Of a stretch of DNA of 64,000 nt, positions 34,691-43,255 are shown one piece after another. Within the stretch, counting starts at the first letter, position 1. The number at the start of each line of letters is the position of its first letter. Under the pieces are notes generated by a model, which was not told the origin of the DNA, did not search any database, and was given only the letters and a program-made list of their open reading frames with translations. Source of the stretch: Cloacibacillus porcorum (GTDB lineage: Bacteria; Synergistota; Synergistia; Synergistales; Synergistaceae); contig NZ_CP016757.1 in NCBI RefSeq assembly GCF_001701045.1, positions 3,250,219-3,314,218 of the forward strand, written 5' to 3'. The position numbers were made by a program, and so were the translations under genes.

Positions 34691-34810
34691 AAACCACGTA
34701 GTTTTTACTATGTTTTTATTTTTCTCACAGTTTGATATAATATTCTTATTGTTAATATTCTAGTTAATTTAGACCTTGATCATATTAAAGATAACGTAGG
34801 TGCCAATTAA

Positions 34811-35464
34811 ATGTATACCGAAGAAAAAGCATACCGTTTAATACTTGAAGATATCATCAATGGCAAGTACATGCCCGGTGATTTTTTGTTAGAGTTAGAT
34901 ATTGCATCCCGTTTAAAAATGAGCCGTACACCTGTCAACAGTGCACTGTCTCGTTTAGAGTCTGAGGGATATCTAACAAGAATGCCCAAAAAAGGATGCT
35001 GTATACCAACGCCTACTCCTAAAGAGGTAAATCTCACATTCTCAACCCGTAGCTTTATTGAGGCTGAATCCGCGGCATCGGCCGCAGTGAATATAGAGGA
35101 TGACGAGATCGATATTTTAGATGGAATAATAAATAAAGAACGCTCAATATTTTCTATAAAAGATTCAAAGTGTTGGGCTGATATAAACATGGAATTTCAC
35201 TTCTCAATTGCGAAATTCTCCCATAATCCGTATCTCGAGCGATGGGTAAAACAAATCTATTGGCATTGTTATCTTTACATATCGTACCTTAACGGCTTCT
35301 ATCTCCCTAACGATCTTAATGAAAAAGAATTAGTTACCACATATAAAACCCCGGAGTATCATGCGGAAATTGCAAAAGCGATAAAAAGCAGACAACCGAA
35401 AGAAGCCCGTAAACTTATGGAGGAGCATATACTTCATACATATTCTTTTCATTTTAAAAAATAG
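34811..35464 (+). CDS. GntR-family regulator, FCD type
   Basis: A 217-residue protein: winged helix at about 5-70 (ITRL-like DIASRLKMSRTPVNSALSRL) and an all-helical FCD ligand domain with the conserved acidic/His residues (EFHFSIAKFSHNPYLERW, MEEHILHTY). FCD regulators usually respond to a carboxylate or amino acid and often use a metal. A+T-rich like the three genes that follow. It probably controls the neighbouring symporter and dehydrogenase genes. Confidence 0.9.
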   Translation: MYTEEKAYRLILEDIINGKYMPGDFLLELDIASRLKMSRTPVNSALSRLESEGYLTRMPKKGCCIPTPTPKEVNLTFSTRSFIEAESAASAAVNIEDDEIDILDGIINKERSIFSIKDSKCWADINMEFHFSIAKFSHNPYLERWVKQIYWHCYLYISYLNGFYLPNDLNEKELVTTYKTPEYHAEIAKAIKSRQPKEARKLMEEHILHTYSFHFKK

Positions 35465-35468
35465 CTGC

Positions 35469-36362
35469 TCATTTTTTTGATGTAATTGAAATACATGAAA
35501 TTGCACAAATTATTATTAGACTTCCAATAATCTCAGGATAAGTAGGGATTATTTTTAAAATAATAGCCGTTAACAATATACCGACAACGATTTCAAATGC
35601 ACAGAATAGGCTGACCATCACCGCAGAGATATACTTCAATGCGATGAAGAACGCTCCATACGCCAGAACGCTGGAGATAAGCGCTTGAAAGGTCATTAAA
35701 AATAACGAAAAGTACGATATGATTTTTAAATCGCACCATCCAAAGTACATTGTTTTAAATAAAATTAAAACGATCACACCTGTGAAATTAGAATAAAAGA
35801 GTAAGTTATATTCGTCTAATTGATGATTTAGCGAAAAGCGCCGTACAACTAAAGACTGTCCGCTCATCCCAATAACTGAAACTATGCCCCAAATGATCCC
35901 GGTGATGGATAGGCCGTTATTTTGCGTTCCCCCCATTCCGATATAAACTCCAACGATTATCAAAACTCCTGCAACTACCTGTAGGCAGGTTGGAGATTCG
36001 CGCGTAATAAAATAAGAACCTAAAATTGTAAATAACGGGAACGTGTAATGTATAACGAGGGCTTCTGGAACTGTGAGATACGCCAATGACATTAGAAAGC
36101 CTCCTCCAGCAAACGCAACAGAAAGTATCCCTGAGATAACATAAAAGATAAATATGTCTTTTTTCAAGCAATAAAATGGTTTTTCTTTTTTTACAAAAAT
36201 AATATATTGGCCAACGACAAAAATCGTAAAAATAGAGCGGAATATCATCACCGTCATTAAATTTATCCCCATGCTTGACAATATTTTTGCGATTGGGCTT
36301 ATCATTCCCCACCCGATTGCGGCAGATAAAGCTAGAAAGATACCTTGAATAGATTTTTTCAA
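35469..36362 (-). CDS. EamA-family (DMT) exporter
   Basis: A 297-residue protein with ten predicted membrane helices in two EamA repeats (AAIGWGMISPIAKILSSMGI; GGGFLMSLAYLTVPEALVIH). Likely exports an amino acid or related metabolite. Divergent from the symporter gene, with a strong promoter for the latter between them. Low G+C. Distinct from the EamA protein at 10680-11558. Confidence 0.87.
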   Translation of the reverse strand: MKKSIQGIFLALSAAIGWGMISPIAKILSSMGINLMTVMIFRSIFTIFVVGQYIIFVKKEKPFYCLKKDIFIFYVISGILSVAFAGGGFLMSLAYLTVPEALVIHYTFPLFTILGSYFITRESPTCLQVVAGVLIIVGVYIGMGGTQNNGLSITGIIWGIVSVIGMSGQSLVVRRFSLNHQLDEYNLLFYSNFTGVIVLILFKTMYFGWCDLKIISYFSLFLMTFQALISSVLAYGAFFIALKYISAVMVSLFCAFEIVVGILLTAIILKIIPTYPEIIGSLIIICAISCISITSKK

Positions 36363-36414
36363 TTTTATTTTCCCCCATTAATGTATCTGTATTTTAAAAA
36401 ACAAAAAATATTTA

Positions 36415-36442
36415 TTGACAAATCCATGTTGTTTTATATAAT
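36415..36442 (+). promoter_or_regulatory. Promoter of symporter operon
   Basis: TTGACA at 36415-36420 and TATAAT at 36437-36442 with a 16-bp spacer, both perfect, 90 bp upstream of the symporter start and in the gap shared with the divergent exporter. Confidence 0.85.
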
Positions 36443-36531
36443 AACACATAAATAAATACATTAAAGCATTTTTATAAAAAGGAGGGTAATATGGTTTTTC
36501 ATCAAGTACAAAATTATAGGAGGTGTGTAAA

Positions 36532-37950
36532 GTGGTAGATAACTTACTCAATTCCATCGTTTCTTTTCTGTGGGGGCCGCCGTTACTGGTTCTTTTACTT
36601 GGTACCGGGGTATATTTTTCTGTATTAACGCGTTGCTGGCAAATAAGGAATTTTTTTAAAGCATTTAAACACTGTTTTTTTACAAAAGATAGCAACGATA
36701 ATGACAGTGGCAATAATATATCCTCTTATGAGGCAGCTAGTGTAGCTATTGCTGGTTCTATCGGTGCAGGAAATATTGGCGGTGTGGCTGGAGCAATCGC
36801 ATTAGGTGGACCAGGGGTAGTATTCTGGCTTTGGGCAACGGCGCTTGTTGGAATGATGACAAAGATGGTCGAAGTCACACTAGCCGTATATTTTCGAGAG
36901 AAAAATAACGAAGGAAAATTTATCGGCGGTCCAACGTTCTATATGGAGAAGGGGTTAGGAAGCAAAGGGTTTCCCTGGAAAATTATTGCTATCGTTTTTA
37001 GTGTAGGTATATTGTTGCAAATGTTCCTAAGCCCTGAAAATTTTTCTGTGTCAGAATCGATGTATGAACTTATAGGTGTCGATAGGATATGGGGAGGCGT
37101 CATATATGCAATAGCCTGCTGGGTAGTAATATACGGAGGATTAAGCCGCGTTGCAAAATTTGCATCCCTTATGATGCCATTTATGTCCTTGACATATTTG
37201 ATTTTGGGTTTATGGATCATTGTTGTTAATTATGAAAGATTACCAGAGGTCATAACATTGATTTTCCGTAATGCATTCACCCCAACAGCTGCTGTGGGAG
37301 GTTTTGCCGGAGCGACGTTCATGATTACGGTACGCACAGGTATTGCCAGAGGATTATTCAGCAATGAAGCTGGCTGGGGAACAAGTCCTATGGTGCATGC
37401 CTCTGCAAGGAATAAGCATCCCATTGAGCAAGGCATGTGGGGAATGATGGAAGTTTTCATAGACACAATGGTCGTGTGTACTATAACCGCCCTTGTCATT
37501 CTAGTATCGGGCGAATGGGCCTCTGGAGCTGCTGGTGTTACATTGACAATGAGAAGTTTCCAGCATGGACTGGGTGGTTTTGCAAAATATTTCATCGCGA
37601 TAGCCCTATTCCTTTTTTGCTGGACAACACAAACCGGATGGTTTTGTTATCACCAAATGCTCATCAAGCATGTTTTTAGAGATTATCCAAAAGCATGTAA
37701 TTTTTTAGCAAAAGCTCAGCAATGTACGCAGCCACTTTATGGGTTGATAATGACAATCTTGATAGTTATATTCGGTGTGCAAACAAAATATGCTTGGCTG
37801 GTTGTTGATATCTCGTCCGCCATACCAACTTTCATCAATCTTTTTGTCATAATCTTCCTAACTAAGAAATTCCTTTCTGTGCTGAATGATTTTGAAGGGC
37901 CAAAGAAATTATATGGTAAAGAACTATACGATTCAGTAAAAATTGACTAA
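36532..37950 (+). CDS. Sodium/alanine-type symporter (AGCS family)
   Basis: A 472-residue inner-membrane protein; GTG start chosen because ATAGGAGG lies eight bases upstream, while a GTG nine bases earlier overlaps that site. AGCS signatures are visible: GAGNIGGVAGAIALGGPGVV (20 residues), GGPTFYMEKGLG and ARGLFSNEAGWGTSPM. It imports alanine, glycine or a similar amino acid with Na+. The stop lies 16 bases before the dehydrogenase start, so the two form an operon. Confidence 0.93.
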   Translation: MVDNLLNSIVSFLWGPPLLVLLLGTGVYFSVLTRCWQIRNFFKAFKHCFFTKDSNDNDSGNNISSYEAASVAIAGSIGAGNIGGVAGAIALGGPGVVFWLWATALVGMMTKMVEVTLAVYFREKNNEGKFIGGPTFYMEKGLGSKGFPWKIIAIVFSVGILLQMFLSPENFSVSESMYELIGVDRIWGGVIYAIACWVVIYGGLSRVAKFASLMMPFMSLTYLILGLWIIVVNYERLPEVITLIFRNAFTPTAAVGGFAGATFMITVRTGIARGLFSNEAGWGTSPMVHASARNKHPIEQGMWGMMEVFIDTMVVCTITALVILVSGEWASGAAGVTLTMRSFQHGLGGFAKYFIAIALFLFCWTTQTGWFCYHQMLIKHVFRDYPKACNFLAKAQQCTQPLYGLIMTILIVIFGVQTKYAWLVVDISSAIPTFINLFVIIFLTKKFLSVLNDFEGPKKLYGKELYDSVKID

Positions 37951-37966
37951 TAAGGAGATAAGAAAA

Positions 37967-39106
37967 ATGAAAAAAGTATTGGTTGCGGGATGCGGCTTAG
38001 TCGGTAAAACAATAGCGCTCGATCTTTCCCAGGATTTTGATGTAACAGTTATGGATCCGTCAGAATCTTCACTGGCATCTATAGACAATCCTAATATAAA
38101 AAAAATCAGAAAGTCTGTCACAGACGCTGACAGTCTTTTTGAGATCGCAAAAGATATGGATGTTGTCTGCGGCCTTGTGCCTCAACCGTTCTTAAAACAG
38201 CTGCATACTCAAATAATCGATATAGGGAAAAATTATGTAAGCCCCTCCGGCTATAGGTTAAGCGAAGGATTAGACACTCTTGCAAAAAAACGTGGATGTA
38301 CTGGTGTCTGCGATATTGGAATTGCTCCTGGGATGTCAAACTATCTTTTAGCAAAAGGTGCAGAAATGCTGGAAGAACTTGATTTTGGATGTATCTATGT
38401 GACAGGAATACCAGACAAGCTAGACCCTCCGTTCAATTACAGGATCGTATTCTGCCTTGAAGACACAATGAGGGAATATTGCCGTCCAGCAAGATATATA
38501 AAAGATGGACAACTCACAACAGCACCAGCTCTTAGCGGCATCGAAGATGTCTATATACCGGGAATTGGTAAACTTGAAGCATTCTTTACCGATGGCCTTT
38601 GTTCTGCCGCGGATAATATAAAAGGCAACTATATAGCAGAAAAAACTATGCGCTGGCCGGGATATGTAGACACCATAAATGTATTAAAAGCAGCAGGGTG
38701 CTTTGGCACAGAGCCAATTAGGGTCGATGGCATGGAAATTGTACCTTTTAATGTAACTGCCGAACTATTGCGTCCTATATGGAAACTACGTCCGGAAAAT
38801 GGTGACAGAGATCTCACTATAATGAGAATTGTCGCAAAAGGTCCTAGAGAAGGGAAATATGTAACTTATACTTGGGATATGATTGATAAGTTTGACGAAA
38901 AAAATAATCTGCATTCTATGGCCAGAACTACCGCATTTCCATGCGCAACCGCAGCTAGGGCCATAGCTAATGGAATTATTTCTGAAAAGGGGTTCTTTAC
39001 TCCAGAGTTGCTTATTGAAAATAAAAATTTTGATTCCTTCCTTATGTCAGAATTAAAAATTAGAGGAATGAACTTTAAGTTAAGTACACTTATTGAAGAA
39101 TTATAA
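37967..39106 (+). CDS. Saccharopine/lysine-6-dehydrogenase-like oxidoreductase
   Basis: A 379-residue protein starting at ATG after AAGGAGATAAG. The N-terminus is a Rossmann fold (KKVLVAGCGLVGKTIALDL) and the middle segment CDIGIAPGMSNYLLAKGA with KLEAFFTDG matches the saccharopine dehydrogenase family, in length and arrangement closest to bacterial L-lysine 6-dehydrogenases of about 385 residues. It would deaminate or reduce an amino acid brought in by the symporter gene just upstream. The exact substrate is open: other members act on carboxynorspermidine or opine-like compounds. Confidence 0.85.
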   Translation: MKKVLVAGCGLVGKTIALDLSQDFDVTVMDPSESSLASIDNPNIKKIRKSVTDADSLFEIAKDMDVVCGLVPQPFLKQLHTQIIDIGKNYVSPSGYRLSEGLDTLAKKRGCTGVCDIGIAPGMSNYLLAKGAEMLEELDFGCIYVTGIPDKLDPPFNYRIVFCLEDTMREYCRPARYIKDGQLTTAPALSGIEDVYIPGIGKLEAFFTDGLCSAADNIKGNYIAEKTMRWPGYVDTINVLKAAGCFGTEPIRVDGMEIVPFNVTAELLRPIWKLRPENGDRDLTIMRIVAKGPREGKYVTYTWDMIDKFDEKNNLHSMARTTAFPCATAARAIANGIISEKGFFTPELLIENKNFDSFLMSELKIRGMNFKLSTLIEEL

Positions 39107-39133
39107 AATATAATTTTTCTGTAAATAACATCG

Positions 39134-39180
39134 ATAATGCAGTCTTTTGATTGGTAGGTACAATCAAAAGACTGCATTAT
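39134..39180. terminator. Long perfect hairpin at island end
   Basis: Arms 39134-39153 (begins ATAATGCAGTC) and 39161-39180 are perfectly complementary over 20 bp with a seven-base loop. It ends the symporter-dehydrogenase transcript and, on the other strand, faces the Fe-alcohol dehydrogenase gene. It marks the right edge of the A+T-rich island. Confidence 0.88.
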
Positions 39181-39204
39181 TTATATGCTTTTATATTCGC
39201 TCCA

Positions 39205-40380
39205 TCACCAGGCTCGTTCGTATATCTTCCTTACCGCCTCTTCCGTCAGCTTTCGTGGATTGTTGCCGATAAGCCGCTTCTCCTTCATCGCCGCGGGGGC
39301 CATCCGGGAACAGGCCTCCTTGGGGATGCCGAAGTCGCGCAGGCGCGTCTTTACGCCGCATTCCTCACCGAGCGCGATCATCGCGTCAAGAGCCGCCGAG
39401 GCGGCGCGCTCCGGGCTCATGCCCTCCGTCCTTATCCCCATCGCCTCCGCGATCGGCACAAACTTCTCCGAGCAGCCCTCAAGGTTATACTCCATCACCC
39501 AGCGCAGCATCGCCGTGTTAGCTTCGCCGTGCGGCACATGGAACTCGCCGCCGAGCGGATAGGCCATCGCGTGAACGCCGGCGGTGCCGGACATCGCAAA
39601 GGCCATTCCCGCCGTGAGGCTGCCGTAGGCCTGCGCGGTGCGCGCCCCGATATTGCCTGGCTCGCGCACGCAGAGGGCGAGATTGGGAACGATCTTCCTT
39701 ATCGCGGCGAGGGCCAGATCCTGCGTCAGCCGGTTCGTGCCCAGCGAAAGATACGACTCAACGGCGTGCACCAGCGCGTCCATCCCCGCGGCGGCGGTGA
39801 TATGGGCCGGCAGGCCGAGAGTCAGCAGCGGATCGACGAGCGCGGCGTCGGCGACCATATTGCCGCTCGCAACGCCCTTTTTCATCTTATCCTCCGGGAA
39901 AGAGAATACGGCGACCGCCGAGACCTCCGAACCGCTGCCCGCCGTCGTCGGAATCATCACCGTCGGCAGGCCGCGAGCTGGCACCCGCTCCGAACCGACC
40001 ATCTCGTCCACCCTTATCGCGGGATACTTCGCAAGCACCGCCGCCATTTTGGCAAAATCCATTGAACTGCCGCCGCCGAAGGCGATGAGACAGTCCCCGC
40101 CAAAGTCACGAATATCCGCCGCAGCCCTGTAAAGGAGAGCGGCGGGCGGCTCCGGCTCCACCTCGCGCCAGTGCAGCGGTTCCATGCCCGCGGCCTTCGC
40201 CCCGTCAAGCAGCCGGGCCAGCTCCGAGCTCTCCGCCATGCTGCGTCCGGTCACAAAGACGGGCCGCTTCGCTCCTAAGGCCGCCGCCTTCGAGGCGGCC
40301 AGCGCGGAACAGCCGGCCTCGAAGATGACCTCGCGCGGCATACGGAAATTGAACGGACGCGTCATAATGTCATCCATCAT
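39205..40380 (-). CDS. Iron-containing alcohol dehydrogenase
   Basis: A 391-residue enzyme. NAD-binding GGGSSMDFAKM, the family segment PTTAGSGSEVSAVAV, and metal ligands Asp/His in MADAALVD-like and GMDALVHAVESY, HAMAYPLGGEFHVPHGEAN are present. It oxidises an alcohol or reduces an aldehyde with NAD(P)H during fermentation. It lies eight bases after comB in the same direction, so they are probably one transcript. The substrate is not fixed by sequence. Confidence 0.93.
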   Translation of the reverse strand: MMDDIMTRPFNFRMPREVIFEAGCSALAASKAAALGAKRPVFVTGRSMAESSELARLLDGAKAAGMEPLHWREVEPEPPAALLYRAAADIRDFGGDCLIAFGGGSSMDFAKMAAVLAKYPAIRVDEMVGSERVPARGLPTVMIPTTAGSGSEVSAVAVFSFPEDKMKKGVASGNMVADAALVDPLLTLGLPAHITAAAGMDALVHAVESYLSLGTNRLTQDLALAAIRKIVPNLALCVREPGNIGARTAQAYGSLTAGMAFAMSGTAGVHAMAYPLGGEFHVPHGEANTAMLRWVMEYNLEGCSEKFVPIAEAMGIRTEGMSPERAASAALDAMIALGEECGVKTRLRDFGIPKEACSRMAPAAMKEKRLIGNNPRKLTEEAVRKIYERAW

Positions 40381-40388
40381 ATCCTCTC

Positions 40389-41129
40389 CTATCTGCCGAC
40401 CAGCGCGGGCACGCCGTCGACATCCTTTAATACCGGCACCGTAGAGCTTGAGTCGACCTCGCCGCAGAAAAACAGGTCGTTGTCAAAGCCAAGCCCAGAG
40501 AGAATCTTCCCGTGCGTCGACTCCTGACAGACCACTGTGATATCAGGGCCGAAATGGTGCCAGAGCGCCATCGCCGACATCGCGCCGTCGGTGAGCTCCA
40601 TCTCTTCCGCGCCGTTCGCGGGGGCGAGGGCCAGCAGTTTCTCTACCAGCATCCCTGCGCAGACCGTATCCTCGAGCGAAAACTCGCCGTTGCGCCCGGC
40701 GCAGATTATCCCGACATTATTTCCCGAACAGAGGGCGTCCCAGCAGACCGCCTCCGCGTTGCGCGCGCAGCCGGCGAGCACGCGCCCGCAGCCCTCGGCG
40801 GCGCGCATCAGCGCGCGCGTACCGTTCGAGGTGGTAATGATCGCAAACTCCGGCACACCGGCCTCCAGCAGCTCCAGCGGCGAATTGCCGAAATCGAAGC
40901 CCGGCGCGGGCAGACCGCCGCGCTCTCCCATGATCTTCCAGTCTTTGCCGAGCCGCTCCTTCATCTCAAAGGCCGCCTCAACCTCCTTCAGCGGGACGAG
41001 CACGCTGCCGCCGCCGTCGAAAAAGGTGGTGATCTGGGTGGTCGCGCGCAGGAGATCCACCACTATCCGTACATCATGATCCTTAAAAACTTCAGAGGGA
41101 AGAAATGCAACATCAAATATGTATTTCAA
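40389..41129 (-). CDS. comB: ComB-family 2-phosphosulfolactate phosphatase
   Basis: A 246-residue protein with the ComB motifs VVDLLRATTQITT, GERGG, GFDFGNSPLEL, TTSNGTRALMRAAEGCGRV (19 residues) and AGRNGEFSLED. The characterised enzyme removes phosphate from 2-phosphosulfolactate in coenzyme M synthesis. No other coenzyme M gene is nearby, so in this bacterium it may act on sulfolactate metabolism or another phosphoester. Overlaps no gene; divergent from the stress protein. Confidence 0.88.
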   Translation of the reverse strand: MKYIFDVAFLPSEVFKDHDVRIVVDLLRATTQITTFFDGGGSVLVPLKEVEAAFEMKERLGKDWKIMGERGGLPAPGFDFGNSPLELLEAGVPEFAIITTSNGTRALMRAAEGCGRVLAGCARNAEAVCWDALCSGNNVGIICAGRNGEFSLEDTVCAGMLVEKLLALAPANGAEEMELTDGAMSAMALWHHFGPDITVVCQESTHGKILSGLGFDNDLFFCGEVDSSSTVPVLKDVDGVPALVGR

Positions 41130-41238
41130 CTGACCAAGCCTCCGTCAATTTTATTGATAATATTGATTAATCTGTACAACGTACAACTAGAGATTATAAT
41201 AGAAATGCAAAAATAAGACAGAGGAGGGAACAACTATT

Positions 41239-41703
41239 ATGAAAATGTTGATCGCAGTGGATTTTAGCCCCGTCGGACGCGAGGCGGCCTTCAACGGCTA
41301 CCGTTACGCGCAGCAGCTGGGAGCGGACGTCACCTTTCTCCACATAGTCCCCGCGATGGCTACGCCGCTCGAGGGCTACAACATGCACTTTTACATCACC
41401 CCCGAAGCCCGCAGCACAGAAGAAAAGGTCAAAGCGGCGGCGGCCAAAGAGATCAATACGCTGGTCGATGAGATCAAAGAAAAATACGGCGCGCTGCCCG
41501 ACGGGCATAAATGCGGCGTCAGCGTGAACGTGGCGGACAACCCCGGAAGCGAAATCATCCGCGTAGCCGACAGCGACGGCTATAGCATCATCGTAATTGG
41601 AAACAAGGGCTACACGACGCTGGAACGCATGATCCTCGGCAGCACCGCGCTGAAGGTCGTCAACCAGGCTAAGTGTTCTGTTCTTCTTTATCGTCACCAA
41701 TAA
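41239..41703 (+). CDS. Universal stress protein (UspA family)
   Basis: A 154-residue single-domain Usp with the start MLIAVDFSPVGREAAFNGYR-type strand-helix and the ATP-binding signature GNKGYTTLERMILGSTA (G-2x-G-9x-GS). AGGAGG lies upstream. Its stop codon TAA is the first part of the palindromic repeat that begins here. Upstream, GTACAAC occurs twice in a row before a TATAAT at about 41195. Confidence 0.93.
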   Translation: MKMLIAVDFSPVGREAAFNGYRYAQQLGADVTFLHIVPAMATPLEGYNMHFYITPEARSTEEKVKAAAAKEINTLVDEIKEKYGALPDGHKCGVSVNVADNPGSEIIRVADSDGYSIIVIGNKGYTTLERMILGSTALKVVNQAKCSVLLYRHQ

Positions 41704-41837
41704 ATCGGCGTTTATAAGCACGATTTGCGTCATAAAACGGGGGCCCCGAATCCTCACCGTATGAAGATACGGTTCCGGTATCGGAGCCCCCGTTTCATTT
41801 AGCAACTCGCACTTCTAAACGCCGATTTCCTTCGGGT
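41701..41837 (+). repeat. Palindromic stop-codon repeat, copy after usp
   Basis: 137 bp identical to 56809-56945. Ends AAATCGGCGTTTATAAGC and CTTCTAAACGCCGATTT pair with each other; inside are AAACGGGGGC/GCCCCCGTTT-type arms and a CCGTATGAAGATACGG hairpin. The first bases TAA serve as the stop codon of the stress-protein gene. Confidence 0.95.
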
Positions 41838-41864
41838 TGGGAAAAGAGATAAATATGGATTTAG

Positions 41865-41909
41865 CTCTGTTTTATCATGCAGGGTCAAACCCTGCATGAC
41901 AAAACAGAG
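41865..41909. repeat. Long hairpin between two repeat copies
   Basis: Arms 41865-41885 and 41889-41909 are complementary over about 21 bp with one mismatch (CTCTGTTTTATCATGCAGGG and its complement), loop CAA. The CTCTGTTTT/AAAACAGAG base resembles the main stem of the 305-bp repeat family, so it may be a relic of one. The remaining bases 41910-41961 show nothing else. Confidence 0.8.
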
Positions 41910-41961
41910 GCAACTTAATGCCTTCATGTAACATTAAAATCAAATTTCGCATAACAACAGT

Positions 41962-42090
41962 AAAATCGGCGCGAAGAAGTGCCGTAGGATAAATAAGCCG
42001 GTCTCTGAGTACCGGAGCCGTATTGTTCATACGGCGAGGACACTCAGGGGCCGGCTTATGACGCATACGGTGCTTATTCGCGCCGATTTT
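41962..42090 (-). repeat. Diverged palindromic repeat, inverted relative to usp copy
   Basis: AAAATCGGCGCGAAGAAGTG (41962-41981) and CTTATTCGCGCCGATTTT (42073-42090) are its arms; CCGTATTGTTCATACGG is the inner hairpin. Several arm positions differ from the other copies on both sides so that pairing is kept. Unlike the others its gene-facing end points at an ABC permease start, not at a stop codon. A TATAAT at 42114-42119 follows. Confidence 0.8.
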
Positions 42091-42154
42091 AGCCGATTTG
42101 AGATGTAAAATGCTATAATCATCAGTTGTATATCCGTGATCTGGAGGCTTTGTG

Positions 42155-43255
42155 ATGATTCGACTGAAGTTTGAACCCCGCCTTTACAATCCCCCCTGGG
42201 TAAACGTCCTCATTCCCGTCGCGGCGGTCATTTTCGGACTCCTGGCCGGCGGCGTGCTCTTTGCCTTCCTTGGAGTGAATCCATTGAAAGCCTATCATGA
42301 GGTGCTTAAAGGAGCACTCGGAAGCAGCTACGGAATCAGCGAGATCGTCACCAAGGCGATACCGCTGACGCTGACGGCGCTTGGCGGCCTGATCTGTTAC
42401 AAGATGCTCGTCTGGAACATTGGCGGCGAGGGGCAGCTCTGCCTCGGAGCGATCGCCACCGTCGCCGTCGTGCGCTATTTCCCCGTAGACAACTGGGTTG
42501 TAATGTTCGTAATGATGTTCGCTGCGGGAGCCGCCGCGGGCGGCCTGTGGTGCATGCTCGCCGGTGTTCTGAAGGCGCGCTGGAACGTCAACGAGACGAT
42601 TACGACGCTGATGCTCAATTATATCGGTATAAATCTCAGCGAATATTTCATATACGGACCGTGGAAGGACCCGATGAGCATGGGCTTTCCCTTCACACCC
42701 AATTTCCCCGACGCGGCGCGCCTCTGGGTCTTCGGCAATACGCGCATCCACGGCGGCATCTTCATCGCGCTGGCGATCGCGGTCGTCTTTCAAATTATAT
42801 TGAAGCGCAGCAAGTGGGGCTACGAGATCTCGGTGATCGGCGAGAACCCGCGCGCGGCACGCTACGCCGGTATCGATATCTCAAAGAATATTCTCCTGGT
42901 CACCTTCATCGGCGGCGCGGTGGCGGGGCTCGCGGGAATGAGCGAGATGGCGGGCCTATACGGACGCATGAGCCGCGGCTTCTCGATGGGCTACGGCTAT
43001 ACCGGCATTCTCGTCGCCTGGCTCGCGCGCCTCTCTCCGATATATGTTCCGCTCGTCGCCTTTCTCATGGGCATACTGCTTGTCGGCGGCGACACGCTGC
43101 AGGTGGTAATGGGGCTGCCGCTGGCGAGCCTCCAGATTTTGCAGGGGCTGATATTGTTTTCCGTACTCGCCGCGGAGACCCTGTCCCGTTTTAAGATATC
43201 TGTGGTACATGTTGAAAGAGAAAAGGCCGCCTCCGGCGGCGGGGAGGAAGCGTAA
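42155..43255 (+). CDS. ABC transporter permease, nucleoside/simple-sugar (BPD_transp_2) type, subunit 1
   Basis: A 366-residue membrane protein with about eight to ten helices; ATG chosen over the preceding GTG because GGAGG lies seven bases before it. The segments NIGGEGQLCLGAI and GENPRAARYAGIDI match permeases that work with BmpA-type lipoproteins to import nucleosides or purines. It forms a pair with the next gene (TAATG junction). No ATPase or binding protein is next to it, which is unusual. Confidence 0.88.
   Translation: MIRLKFEPRLYNPPWVNVLIPVAAVIFGLLAGGVLFAFLGVNPLKAYHEVLKGALGSSYGISEIVTKAIPLTLTALGGLICYKMLVWNIGGEGQLCLGAIATVAVVRYFPVDNWVVMFVMMFAAGAAAGGLWCMLAGVLKARWNVNETITTLMLNYIGINLSEYFIYGPWKDPMSMGFPFTPNFPDAARLWVFGNTRIHGGIFIALAIAVVFQIILKRSKWGYEISVIGENPRAARYAGIDISKNILLVTFIGGAVAGLAGMSEMAGLYGRMSRGFSMGYGYTGILVAWLARLSPIYVPLVAFLMGILLVGGDTLQVVMGLPLASLQILQGLILFSVLAAETLSRFKISVVHVEREKAASGGGEEA

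Noticed and set aside
36488-36540. ATG at 36491 or GTG at 36523 as symporter start
   Set aside because: The ATG is out of frame with the symporter, and the earlier GTG overlaps the AGGAGG site; GTG at 36532 has normal spacing.
39134-39180. CRISPR-like or attachment-site repeat
   Set aside because: It is a single perfect hairpin with no spacer array and no second copy in the window; terminator is the simpler reading.
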